Origin: Nocardioides plantarum
Lineage (GTDB): Bacteria > Actinomycetota > Actinomycetes > Propionibacteriales > Nocardioidaceae
NCBI RefSeq assembly: GCF_006346395.1
Contig: NZ_VDMS01000001.1
Coordinates: 186,001-250,000 of the forward strand
Length of the DNA: 64,000 bases
Direction of reading: 5' to 3'
Part shown: positions 8,167 through 16,420 of the stretch, piece by piece
Numbering within the stretch: position 1 is the first letter of the stretch
Layout of the letters: the number at the start of each line of letters is the position of its first letter
Position numbers and translations under genes: made by a program
The notes under the pieces: model-generated
Database searches by the model: none
What the model saw: only the letters and a program-made list of their open reading frames with translations
What the model was told of the DNA's origin: nothing

Positions 8167-9564
8167 ATGACCGCCACCGCCGCACCACCCGACGCCGGCA
8201 CCGGACCCGACGCAGCCCGCGTCGCGGTCGCCGCGTCGGTCGGCGCCGCCCTGGCGGTGGTCGTGCTGGTGCTCACCTTCTGGCTGCCGCACCTGCTCTC
8301 GATCGAGACCTACTCGCGCACCCGCTACCCCGGTGAGGACGCGGTTCCCCCGCTGCGGGGCTACCTGGAGGTCAAGGCCGTCGGGTTCCGCACCGTGCGC
8401 GTCGTGCTCGTCGGGGTGCTCGCGTGGCTGTTCCTGCCCCGCATCTCCGCGACCGCGCGCTGGCCGGTGCTCCTCGTGACGTCGTACGCCGTGGGGCTGG
8501 TGTGGCTGCTCGGGCTCGCCTACGTCGACGGGTCCGAGGGACTGTCGCGCGTCGAGGACATGCCCGGCGAGTACCTCAACACCGCGCGGGCGATCACCGA
8601 CGTCCCCGCGATGCTGGACGGCTTCGTCGGCGGCATCACCTACGGCCAGCCCGACAGCTGGACGACCCACGTCGCCGGACACCCACCGGGGGCGCTGCTG
8701 TTCGTCGTGCTGCTGGTCCGGCTCGGCATCGACACGTCGTTCGGGGTCGGGCTCGCGATGACCCTGGTCGGTGCGGCCGCCGTGCCCGGCGTGCTCGTCG
8801 CGCTGCGAGCGCTCGGAGCCGAGCCGACCGCTCGCCGGGTGCTGCCGTTCCTGGTGCTCACCCCCGCGGCGGTGCTGATGGCGGTCTCGGCGGACGCGGT
8901 GTTCCTGACGGTGTCGGCGTGGGGCCTGGCGTTCCTGGCGCTCGCGGCCACCGCGGCCTCACGCCGCTCGATGGTGGCCTGGTCGCTGGTCGCGGGGCTG
9001 GTGCTCGGTCTGTCGGTCTTCATGTCCTACGGCCTGCTGCTCATGGGCCTGGTCGCCCTGGCCGTGCTGGCCTCGGCGCGCTCGTGGCGACCGCTGCCGT
9101 GGGCGATCGGCGGGGCTCTCGTGGTGGTTGCGATCTTCGGAGGCTTCGGCTTCTGGTGGTGGGAGTCCTACGCGGCCGTGCACGACCGCTACTTCGCCGG
9201 GCTCGGCGGCAAGCGCCCGCAGTCCTACTGGGTGTGGGGCAACGTCGGTGCGCTCCTGGTCAGCGCCGGGCCGGTGCTCGCCACGGCGCTGGCGTGCTGC
9301 GTGCCGGGAGTGCGCGCGACGGTCCGCGGAGCCGTCGGCGAGCGACGTACGACGGTGCTGCTGGCGCTCTCGGCCGCCGCCGCCGTGCTCGCCGCCGACC
9401 TGTCCGGGATGAGCAAGTCGGAGGTCGAGCGGATCTGGCTGCCGTGGATCCCGTGGCTGCTCGTGTCGACCGCCCTGCTGCCCGAGCGGTGGCGGCGACC
9501 GGCGCTGGCGGTGCAGGTGACCTCGGCGATCCTGCTGCAGCAGCTGGTGTTCACGCAGTGGTGA
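8167..9564 (+). CDS. Polytopic membrane protein (GT-C-like, possible glycosyltransferase)
   Basis: 465 residues with about 11-12 hydrophobic helices. The ATG at 8167 is chosen because the 10 extra residues available upstream are not needed. An early loop (RYPGEDAVPPLRGYLEVKA) and a later loop with acidic DMPGEYLN and VAGHPPGALL resemble the extracytoplasmic loops of GT-C enzymes that use polyprenyl-phosphate sugars. Divergent from a GT2 gene that could supply such a donor. Similar proteins in actinobacteria are mostly annotated as hypothetical; the glycosyltransferase role is inference. Confidence 0.75.
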   Translation: MTATAAPPDAGTGPDAARVAVAASVGAALAVVVLVLTFWLPHLLSIETYSRTRYPGEDAVPPLRGYLEVKAVGFRTVRVVLVGVLAWLFLPRISATARWPVLLVTSYAVGLVWLLGLAYVDGSEGLSRVEDMPGEYLNTARAITDVPAMLDGFVGGITYGQPDSWTTHVAGHPPGALLFVVLLVRLGIDTSFGVGLAMTLVGAAAVPGVLVALRALGAEPTARRVLPFLVLTPAAVLMAVSADAVFLTVSAWGLAFLALAATAASRRSMVAWSLVAGLVLGLSVFMSYGLLLMGLVALAVLASARSWRPLPWAIGGALVVVAIFGGFGFWWWESYAAVHDRYFAGLGGKRPQSYWVWGNVGALLVSAGPVLATALACCVPGVRATVRGAVGERRTTVLLALSAAAAVLAADLSGMSKSEVERIWLPWIPWLLVSTALLPERWRRPALAVQVTSAILLQQLVFTQW

Positions 9565-9583
9565 GGTGGTCAGGTAGCCGTTG

Positions 9584-9684
9584 CGTCATACGTGGTGGCG
9601 GCTCTGGGAGCCGGCTCGTATGACGTCCCGACGGCGCGCGGACGTCATACGTCGTGGCGGCCCGGGGAGCCAGCTCGTATGACG
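9584..9684. terminator. Tandem pair of hairpins between convergent genes
   Basis: Two 42-bp units (9584-9625 and 9643-9684), each beginning CGTCATACG and ending CGTATGACG with a second, inner GC-rich stem (GGCTC-TGG-GAGCC in unit 1). The adjoining arms of the two units also pair over 11 bp. They lie between convergent genes, so a bidirectional terminator is likely. Confidence 0.7.
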
Positions 9685-9698
9685 CACCCGCTACCCGA

Positions 9699-10760
9699 TC
9701 AGGTGCGCAGCGGCGCCGTCGCGAACGCGCGCAGCCCCTCCTCGGGCGTGACCTGCGCGGTGAACCCCAGCGCCTCGGCCGCCCGGGCCGGCGAGGCCAC
9801 GACGTGGCGGACGTCGCCGAGCCGGTAGCCGCCGGTGACCTCGGGCTCGATGTCGGCGCCGGTCCCCGCGCCGACCAGCCGGGCGACGTCGAGGATCGAG
9901 ACGGGGCGCCCGGAGGCCACGTTGTAGGCGTCGTACGTCGCGCCGGGGCCGGCCACGACGGCCTCCAGGGCGAGCACGTTGGCGCGGGCGACGTCGTCGA
10001 CGTGCACGAAGTCGCGGGCCTGGGCGCCGTCCTCGTAGACCTGCGGGCGCTCGCCGCGCTCGAGGGAGGAGCGGAACATCGCCGCGACCCCGGAGTACGG
10101 CGTGTCGCGCGGCATCAGCGGGCCGTAGACGTTGTGGTAGCGCAGCGCGATCGCGGCAGCACCCTCGGGCGCCGCCTGGCGCACCCACGCCGAGGCGTAG
10201 TGCTCCTGGGCCAGCTTGCTGGCGGCGTAGGAGCTGCGCGGGTCGAGGCGTGCGTCCTCGTCGACCGTCGCCCAGCCCAGCGGCGCACCGCAGATGCCGC
10301 AGTGGTTGTCGAAGTCGCCGGCGTCGAGCGCGGCCACCGTGCGCGGCGGCGGGGCCTGGTCGCCGTGGGTCGGGCAGGTGTAGCGGCCCTCGCCGTAGAC
10401 CACCATCGAGCTGGCCAGCACCAGCCGGTGCACGTCGGCGGCGTGCATGGCGGCGAGCAGCGCGGCGGTGCCGAGGTCGTTGTGACCGGCGTACGCCGGG
10501 AGGTCGGCCACGGTGACTCCCGCGCCCACCATCGCGGCCTGGTGGCAGACGGCGTCGACGCCGTCGAGCAGCGGGGCCCACCGGGCGTCGTCGACGGCCT
10601 CGCGGACGTCGAGGTGGTGGGTGCCGACCGGCGGGGTGCTCGAGCCGTGGGCCTGGGCGAGCATCAGGTCGACCCGGACGACGTCGTGACCGGCGGCCTC
10701 GAGGGCCGCGCCGATCGCCGTACCGATGAAGCCGGCCGAGCCGGTGAGGAGGACGCGCAC
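9699..10760 (-). CDS. NAD-dependent epimerase/dehydratase, dTDP-L-rhamnose 4-epimerase-like
   Basis: 353 residues, extended SDR. GSAGFIG is the NAD-binding glycine motif and SSYAASK holds the catalytic Tyr-x3-Lys. Between the SSMVVYGEG strand and the Tyr motif is an insertion with TCPTHG and HCGICGAPLGW, a four-Cys/His cluster typical of the dTDP-L-rhamnose 4-epimerase group and possibly zinc-binding. Substrate binding follows with RYHNVYGPLMPRDTPYSGVA. It probably makes an activated sugar for the glycosyltransferases to its left. GTG start. Confidence 0.85.
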   Translation of the reverse strand: MRVLLTGSAGFIGTAIGAALEAAGHDVVRVDLMLAQAHGSSTPPVGTHHLDVREAVDDARWAPLLDGVDAVCHQAAMVGAGVTVADLPAYAGHNDLGTAALLAAMHAADVHRLVLASSMVVYGEGRYTCPTHGDQAPPPRTVAALDAGDFDNHCGICGAPLGWATVDEDARLDPRSSYAASKLAQEHYASAWVRQAAPEGAAAIALRYHNVYGPLMPRDTPYSGVAAMFRSSLERGERPQVYEDGAQARDFVHVDDVARANVLALEAVVAGPGATYDAYNVASGRPVSILDVARLVGAGTGADIEPEVTGGYRLGDVRHVVASPARAAEALGFTAQVTPEEGLRAFATAPLRT

Positions 10761-10784
10761 TCCCCCACCCTAGGAAGGGGGCGG

Positions 10785-11294
10785 TCAGCTGGTGACGCAG
10801 TGGTGCCAGAACAGGTTGGCGCTGGCGTTGTCGATCCCGTTGCCGGAGCGGTCGAAGGCGATGGGGGTGTAGGGGTAGCCGCCGGTGAAGTCGCCGGTGA
10901 ACTCGTACTGGCTCGGGTTGCCGTCGGCCCAGGCGAACTCCATGTGCGAGCGGATCCACTGGACCTCGCCGGTGGTGGGGAGCCGGCCGTTGCGGTTGTT
11001 GCAGTCGTCCACCGCGGCCTGGTGGCTCGACGGGCCGCGCGAGGCCGTGGCGACGCAGCCCCCGAAGACGGCGACCTCGCCGCTCGCGCAGCCCTTGCTG
11101 ATCTTGGTACGGGGCAGGCTGCGGCTGGCGACGTCGACGCCCTCGATGGTGGCGTTCCTGATGTCGCGGCTCTGGATCGTGTTGTCGGCGATCTGGCTGG
11201 ACGTGACCGTGCCGGCGGCATAGCCGGCACCCCCGGAGGCGACCACGAGGGCCAGGACAGCGACGACGAACGAGGGAGAGGGTCGGGTGCGCAT
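10785..11294 (-). CDS. Secreted protein with SSQIADNTIQSRDI-type repeat
   Basis: 169 residues. Residues 1-28 form a signal peptide (RPSPSFVVAVLALVVASGG then AGYA-A). Then comes TSSQIADNTIQSRDIRNATI, a motif of many secreted Nocardioidaceae proteins whose fold is unclear. The C-terminal domain (GCVATASRG, CNNRNGRLPTTGEVQWIRS, NASANLFWHHCVTS) has four or more cysteines and resembles a C-type-lectin/DUF1566-like fold. Role unknown, probably surface or extracellular. Confidence 0.8.
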   Translation of the reverse strand: MRTRPSPSFVVAVLALVVASGGAGYAAGTVTSSQIADNTIQSRDIRNATIEGVDVASRSLPRTKISKGCASGEVAVFGGCVATASRGPSSHQAAVDDCNNRNGRLPTTGEVQWIRSHMEFAWADGNPSQYEFTGDFTGGYPYTPIAFDRSGNGIDNASANLFWHHCVTS

Positions 11295-11371
11295 GCCCCT
11301 CACCCTGGACCGGGTCGGCTGGTCCGGACAGGCACCGAACGGGTCATGCCACGAGGCCGTGGCGGGTGGTA

Positions 11372-12184
11372 TCAGCCCGGGATGTCGTAGGTGAGCCCGA
11401 CGCCCTCGGCCCAGGTCGAGCAGCTGCAGCCGTCGGGGTCGGGCAGCGCCTCGATGGTCCGGGTCAGCAGGCCGGTGAGTCGCTCGAGGTTGGCCTTGAA
11501 GAGCGCGAAGACCTGCTCCTGGTCGACGCCCGCCCCCGACTCGGCGCCGGCGTCCATGTCGGTGACCAGGGCGATCGAGGCGTAGCACTGGCGCATCTCG
11601 CGGGCCAGGGCCGCCTCGGGGGCTCCGGTCATGTTGATCAGGTCCCAGCCGGCCGCGGCGTAGTGTCGCGACTCGGCGCGGGTCGAGAACCGCGGACCCT
11701 CGACGACGACCATCGTGCCCCCGAGCCGTACGTCGTCCGCGGCGCCGGCCGCGGCGGCCGACACCCCCGGACAGTAGGGGTCGGCGAAGGGCAGGTGGAC
11801 GGCCCCGGACTCGACGAACGACCCGACCCGGCGGAAGGTCCGGTCGACGAGCTGGTCGGGGACCACGACGTCACCGGGGGCGACGCCGTCGGGTCCGGTG
11901 GAGAGCCCGCCGACCGCGCACGGGGCGAGCACCTGCCGGACGCCGAGCGAGCGCAGCGCCCACGCGTTGGCGCGGAAGGGGATGCCGTGCGGCGGGTGCC
12001 GGTGGTCGGCGCCGTGGCGGGGCAGGAACGCCACCCGGCGCCCCGCGACCTCGCCGACCGCGATCGGGCCGGACGGGTCGCCGTACGGCGTCTCGACGTG
12101 GTGCTCGGTGACCTCGCCGCCCTCGAGGAACGAGTAGAAGCCGGTGCCGCCGATGACGGCGACGTCTGCGATCGGGGTGCTCAC
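11372..12184 (-). CDS. mtnP: S-methyl-5'-thioadenosine phosphorylase family
   Basis: 270 residues from GTG. It phosphorolyses methylthioadenosine (or a related nucleoside) in methionine salvage and polyamine by-product recycling. IGGTGFYSF is the phosphate loop. The conserved FLPRHGADHRHPPHGIPFRAN, NMTGAPEAALAREM and TDMDAG segments are intact. It is the third of three closely spaced minus-strand genes after DUF3046. Family members also include 6-oxopurine phosphorylases, so the exact substrate is not certain. Confidence 0.92.
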   Translation of the reverse strand: MSTPIADVAVIGGTGFYSFLEGGEVTEHHVETPYGDPSGPIAVGEVAGRRVAFLPRHGADHRHPPHGIPFRANAWALRSLGVRQVLAPCAVGGLSTGPDGVAPGDVVVPDQLVDRTFRRVGSFVESGAVHLPFADPYCPGVSAAAAGAADDVRLGGTMVVVEGPRFSTRAESRHYAAAGWDLINMTGAPEAALAREMRQCYASIALVTDMDAGAESGAGVDQEQVFALFKANLERLTGLLTRTIEALPDPDGCSCSTWAEGVGLTYDIPG

Positions 12185-12213
12185 GCGGCCATCGTGTCAG
12201 GTGGGAGGTGGCG

Positions 12214-12408
12214 TCAGCGGTCGCGGTCGGGCAGCTCGAGCTGGCGCCACACGGCCGCCCACACCTGCTTGGGCGGCACCCCGGCGTCGAGCGCCTCCTG
12301 CGCGGTGCGTCGGTCGAGGTCGGCCATCACCACCTGGCTCGCCCAGCTGCGGTAGTAGCCGGGGCCGAGGGCGGCCTCCAGTCGCTCCCAGAACTCCGTG
12401 TGCCTCAC
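12214..12408 (-). CDS. DUF3046 protein
   Basis: 64 residues from GTG, the full length of the family: RHTEFWERLEAALGPGYYRS, then SWASQVVMADLDRRT and VPPKQVWAAVWRQLELPDRDR. DUF3046 genes normally sit directly upstream of recA-recX in actinobacteria. Here the gene is about 8 kb upstream of recA, on the same strand, with the sugar/oxidoreductase genes in between. Function is not known. Confidence 0.92.
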   Translation of the reverse strand: MRHTEFWERLEAALGPGYYRSWASQVVMADLDRRTAQEALDAGVPPKQVWAAVWRQLELPDRDR

Positions 12409-12414
12409 GGGCTC

Positions 12415-13539
12415 CTACGGTAGGCGACGGGTGGCGAGCACCGAGAGCCAGCGCTCGTCGCGCCGGCCGCTCGTCTCGTCGGTGCGCACGACGTCCCAGC
12501 CGGACCCGGTGACCACGGACTCGAGGTCGGGGCGGCGCCAGTAGGTGAACATCCGCGGGACCGCGATGCTGCCGTGGGTCGACCAGCCCTCGCCGTCGCC
12601 CTCCTTGACGGCCGCGCGCAGTACGCCCCCGGGCCGGGTCACCAAGGCCAGGCGCGCGAGGACGACCGGGAGGTCGGTGCGGGCCACGTGCAGCAGGCTC
12701 GCGTTGGCCCACACGGCGTCGTACGCGGTGTCGGGTGGCGCGGGGCTGAGGTCGTCGGTGAGCGGGTCGAGGACGTCGGCGTCGTGGCCCGCCTCGCGCA
12801 GCAGGGTGACGAACCCGGTAGCCACGTCGGTCCGCCGTACGCGCAGGCCGCGGGTCTCGAGCTCGAGCGCGTCGCGACCGCCGCCGCTGCCGATCTCGAG
12901 CACCAGCGACCCGGGGGCGAGGCGCGCGGCGAGCTCGTCGATCCCGGCCCGGACGCCGTCGCCCAGCGGCGCCGAGGCGGTGCGGTAGTCGGCGGCCTGA
13001 CGGTCGTAGGCGGCCACGGCGAGCTGGCGGCGGACGTCCCAGGTGTGATGGACCACGTCGTGCAGGTGGTAGCGCGCGAGCGTGTCGATCGTGAACGCAC
13101 TGCCGTTGCTGCGCAGGCCGGTGCGGTCGCGCTGGTCGGGCCGTACGCCGTCGTAGAGGGTGGCGACGTCCTCGGCGGACTGCGTCAGCGCGGGTCCGGT
13201 CTCGGCCGGGTCGGCGAGGTCGTAGCGCTGCTCGAGGGCGGTGGCGTCCTGGTCCCAGTTGGCGAAGACGGGTCCGTCCTCGGCCAGCATCAGGGCGACG
13301 CGCTCGGCGAAGACGCGGTGCACGTCGCGGACGTGGGCGGCGTACTCGGTCGGCGACCAGGTGCCGGGGTCCGGCCTGTCGGTCGCTCCGGGTCCGGACA
13401 GCACGACCGACCAGAGCGCCGCGTTGCTCCGGATCGCGTCACCGAGCCGGCCGACGTCGACGTGGGCGGCGACGAAGCCGCAGTCGGGGCAGGGGGCGTC
13501 GAGCACCCACGTCCAGTCCTTGGTGTCCGGCTCGATCAC
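12415..13539 (-). CDS. DinB-like domain fused to SAM methyltransferase
   Basis: 374 residues from GTG. Residues about 1-190 are a DinB/maleylpyruvate-isomerase-like four-helix bundle with a metal-site pattern (YAAHVRDVHRVFAERV and a later YHLHDVVHHTWDV), preceded by a CPDCG pair. Residues about 200-374 are a class I methyltransferase (LVLEIGSGGGRDAL, AVWANASLLHVAR, GGVLRAAVKEG). The two domains are continuous with no frame break. The next gene, DUF3046, starts 6 bp after its stop. DinB-fold proteins often use mycothiol in this phylum; the reaction here is unknown. Confidence 0.85.
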   Translation of the reverse strand: MIEPDTKDWTWVLDAPCPDCGFVAAHVDVGRLGDAIRSNAALWSVVLSGPGATDRPDPGTWSPTEYAAHVRDVHRVFAERVALMLAEDGPVFANWDQDATALEQRYDLADPAETGPALTQSAEDVATLYDGVRPDQRDRTGLRSNGSAFTIDTLARYHLHDVVHHTWDVRRQLAVAAYDRQAADYRTASAPLGDGVRAGIDELAARLAPGSLVLEIGSGGGRDALELETRGLRVRRTDVATGFVTLLREAGHDADVLDPLTDDLSPAPPDTAYDAVWANASLLHVARTDLPVVLARLALVTRPGGVLRAAVKEGDGEGWSTHGSIAVPRMFTYWRRPDLESVVTGSGWDVVRTDETSGRRDERWLSVLATRRLP

Positions 13540-13610
13540 GCATCGGATCCTGCCAGCGGTAGGTGTTGCCCGTCGTCGGGCTTCCTGCCAACGTCGGGCA
13601 GGATTCGGCC

Positions 13611-14129
13611 ATGTCCGTGGGAGAGATGTCCGTGCGTGACGCCGTCGCTGCCGACCTGCCGGCGATCAAGGCGATCTACGACGAGCAGGTGGCCCACGGC
13701 CTGGCGACCTTCGACACCGTCCCCCCGCCGCTGGCCTACTGGCAGGACCGGCTCGACTCCCCCGACCACCTCCTCGTCGCGGTGGACCGCACCGACGGCG
13801 AGACGGTCCTCGGCTACGCCTACTCCTCGACGTACCGGCCGCGGGCGGCGTACGACCGGACCAAGGAGGTCTCGGTCTACCTCGACGAGCCCGCCCGCGG
13901 CCGCGGCGTCGGCCGCGCCCTGTACGACGACCTCCTGGCCCGGCTCCGCACCGACGGCATCCACACGGTCCTGGCCGTCATCGCCCTGCCCAACCCCGCG
14001 AGCGAGGCGCTGCACCGCGGGTTCGGGTTCGAGAGGGTGGGGTTGCTGCCCGAGGTCGGGTACAAGCTCGGTCGGTGGGTCGACACGGCGTTCTACGCGC
14101 TGGTGCTCGAGCGCCCCACCGTCGGCTGA
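13611..14129 (+). CDS. GNAT N-acetyltransferase, phosphinothricin acetyltransferase-like
   Basis: 172 residues from the ATG at 13611; the ATG at 13626 (MSVRDAVAAD) is equally possible and matches the family start better. The domain shows IYDEQVAHGLATFDT, YAYSSTYRPRAAYDRTKEVSVY, acetyl-CoA loop ARGRGVGRALYDDL and ALHRGFGFERVGLLPEVGYK, all typical of the PAT/YncA-type family that acetylates amino-acid-like amines. The exact substrate is unknown. Confidence 0.87.
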   Translation: MSVGEMSVRDAVAADLPAIKAIYDEQVAHGLATFDTVPPPLAYWQDRLDSPDHLLVAVDRTDGETVLGYAYSSTYRPRAAYDRTKEVSVYLDEPARGRGVGRALYDDLLARLRTDGIHTVLAVIALPNPASEALHRGFGFERVGLLPEVGYKLGRWVDTAFYALVLERPTVG

Positions 14130-14220
14130 GGTGCGAGGAGCCCCAGCGACGAGCCGACCCGGTACGCCGCCCCAGCCGCCCCTACGCCGGCTGAGGTGCG
14201 AGGAGCCCCAGCGACGAGCC
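14123..14220. repeat. Two identical 33-bp direct repeats
   Basis: Positions 14123-14155 and 14188-14220 are identical over 33 bp (CGGCTGAGGTGCGAGGAG then CCCCAGCGACGAGCC). The first copy overlaps the stop codon and last codon of the GNAT gene. A related copy in the other orientation lies in recX at 3009-3051. Confidence 0.85.
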
Positions 14221-14262
14221 TCGAAGCCACCGCAGCCGACCCTCCCAACCCGGCTCCGGGGC

Positions 14263-14317
14263 TGTGGAAACAACCACGAACCGTCCACAGGGCGCGAGTG
14301 GATAGGGGTTGTCCACA
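14263..14317. promoter_or_regulatory. Cluster of three DnaA-box-like 9-mers
   Basis: CCGTCCACA (14281-14289) and TTGTCCACA (14309-14317) fit the high-GC actinobacterial DnaA box. A weaker box reads GTTTCCACA on the minus strand (14263-14271). The last strong box sits in an 8-bp-stem hairpin (14305-14322). The cluster lies just upstream of the DUF222-HNH promoter. Confidence 0.5.
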
Positions 14318-14350
14318 ACCCCCGTGGTTGAGCCGGAAAGTCGTCCAGGA

Positions 14351-14373
14351 CTGTCGGTGGCCGGTGCTGGAAT
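14351..14373 (+). promoter_or_regulatory. PafBC-like leaderless promoter of the DUF222-HNH gene
   Basis: CTGTCGGTG, eight bases, then TGGAAT, with the ATG at 14380 exactly 29 nt from the motif start, the same spacing as the lhr promoter. The -10 is a poorer match (G at position 2). Confidence 0.55.
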
Positions 14374-14379
14374 AGTCCC

Positions 14380-15614
14380 ATGGCCCAGCACATCGACACC
14401 CCTGGATCGGGACACCCGATCGAGGCAGTGCTGTGCCGGTTCCTCGACGAGCTCAAGGGTCTGGCCGACGTGCCGACCTGGCGATGGACGCCACCACGAC
14501 CACCCGGGTCGTGGCCCTGGGTGCCCGGGTCGCCGCCGGTGTCGCCGAGCTCGAAGCCAGGTCGATCAACCAGGCCGAGACCCTGGACCTGCCCGGTGTC
14601 GCGGGGTGCCGCAACACCGCCCGGTGGCTGCGCGTGACTACCGGTGTCACCGGGCGCACCGCGAGGACCAAGGCCAGGCTCGCGAAGTGCCTGGCTGATC
14701 TGGAGCCGACGCGTACGGCGACCGCTCGCGGTGAGATCCACGCCGAGCAGGCCCAGGTGATCGCCGACCACATGGGGTTGTTGGAGGACGAGAAGGTCTC
14801 GACCTACGACCAGGCCCGCGCCGAGACGTTCCTGCTCGCTGAGGCTGTCGGTGGCCATGACGCCGATGCCCTGGCGACGATGGGCCACGCGATCTGGGAA
14901 CGCCTGGACCCCGAAGGCGCCGACGAACGCGAAGCCAAAGCCCTGCAGGCGCAGGAGGAACGCGCCCGCAAGAAGACCCGAATCACCATGGGTGACGACG
15001 GGCAGGGACTGACCCACGGCCGGTTCTCCATCCCCACCGCCGCGGCGGATGCGTTCCGCAAACAGCTCCACGCCCTGGCCGCCCCCAAGCACGTGCGCGC
15101 CGAGCACGGGGCCGGGTCCTATGACTGGCAGAAGCCGTCCGCGGAGCGGATGGGTCAGGCTTTCACCGACTGGATCGAGACCTACGACCCCACCCAGCTA
15201 CCCAAGATCGGCGGCCTGACCGCCACCGTGATCGCCATCGGCGACTACGACCTCCTCCAAGGCAAGCTCAAGGCTGCCCAGCTGGAGACCGGCACCAAGA
15301 TCAGCCCCACCGAATACCTCCGCCTGGCCTGCGGCGCCGGGATCATCCCCGCCTGGATGAACGCATCCGGCGAAGTCCTCGCCCTGGGTAGGAAGCACAG
15401 GTTCCACACCCCCGCCCAACGCCTCGCCGCGATCGTCGAGCAACGCCACTGCCAACACCACAGTGGCTGCGACGTCCCCGGCTACCTGTGCCACGCCCAC
15501 CACACCATCCCCTGGGCCCAGGGCGGCACCACCGACCTGAGGACCACCACGCTCTACTGCCCCTACCACCACACCCGCATCCACCAACCCGGCCACGACC
15601 CCACGCGCACCTGA
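14380..15614 (+). CDS. DUF222 / HNH endonuclease (13E12 family), frameshifted near its start
   Basis: The promoter-proximal ATG at 14380 opens MAQHIDTPGSGHP and FLDELKGLADVPTW, the expected DUF222 start. The reading frame is then lost at about 14481 and continues one frame over from ATG 14484 (MDATTTTRVVALGARVAAGV) to 15614. A single missing base would explain it. The DUF222 domain spans about the first 280 residues. The C-terminal HNH region is RHCQHHSGCDVPGYLCHAHH, IPWAQGGTTDL and CPYHHTRIH. The usual Asn of DLxNL is Thr here. An internally started protein of about 376 residues could still be made. The family is repetitive and mobile-like in actinobacteria. Confidence 0.8.
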
Positions 15615-15731
15615 CAGCCATGGTGCTCGCGCAGGGCACTAGCGAGCTCACGTAGTCGATGAACTCTGCCGGTTGCGTCTAGGTTCTGGTGATGCCGGCT
15701 GTGGTGGCCGGCACCACAGGAGGGAGTAGAC

Positions 15732-16313
15732 GTGGCTGTATCGAGCGACTACGACTGGGTCTCGGACTTCGGGAGTGCAGCCTGCGTCACGATCGTGGTG
15801 AACGGCTCTGCACTACCCGTGCTGGAGGCTTTCGAGGCTGACGTGTCGACGCCTCTCGAGGGAGACGAGCGGAGCCCGTACGCGGGCCCGTACGACGTGG
15901 TGGTGGCGGTGTTCCCCGTGCCCGGGGGCGTCGTCGTCTACGAGGCCAACGGCTACCACGGGTCGCTGCGGGAGGTCGTGTCCCGCCTTGCCGACGGCGG
16001 GCGGGTCGCCAGCATGTACTGGAACGAGGACGCGGCCATGCCCAGTTTGACCTGCGCCGAAGGTCGGTTCCTCTCCACGACGGAGCTCTTCGACTTCGGG
16101 GACGACGACCGGAGCCCGGACCGCGACGACGAGCTCCCTCCAGGCCTCGACGTGCTGGCGGAGGAGCTCGCGGCGGTCGACTTCGACACCGACGAGTCAC
16201 AGGGGCAGATGCTCGCCATCGGGTTCGCCATGATGGAGCAGTTCTGCGGTGTCGGGGTCCCCCGCACCATCTTCGACGGACCGGAGCCGCCGTCGTACCC
16301 CATCCTCGGCTGA
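15732..16313 (+). CDS. DUF6461-like protein
   Basis: 193 residues from a GTG preceded by a strong AGGAGGGAG ribosome binding site. VAVSSDYDWVSDFGSAACVT, VAVFPVPGGVVVYEANGYHG, VASMYWNEDAAMPSLTCAEG and DFGDDDRSPD give a soluble acidic protein resembling DUF6461. That family has no known activity and occurs as paralogue sets in Streptomyces and relatives. Monocistronic to all appearances. Family assignment is from memory of its WN/NG-rich pattern and is tentative. Confidence 0.7.
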   Translation: MAVSSDYDWVSDFGSAACVTIVVNGSALPVLEAFEADVSTPLEGDERSPYAGPYDVVVAVFPVPGGVVVYEANGYHGSLREVVSRLADGGRVASMYWNEDAAMPSLTCAEGRFLSTTELFDFGDDDRSPDRDDELPPGLDVLAEELAAVDFDTDESQGQMLAIGFAMMEQFCGVGVPRTIFDGPEPPSYPILG

Positions 16314-16420
16314 TGTCGCACCGGACGACCTCAGGTGAGCTGGTCGAAGCGGCCGACCCCGACCTCGCTGGCTGGTGCCGCCTCGCACGGCCACGACCGG
16401 CGCGAGTGATCGGCACGCCG

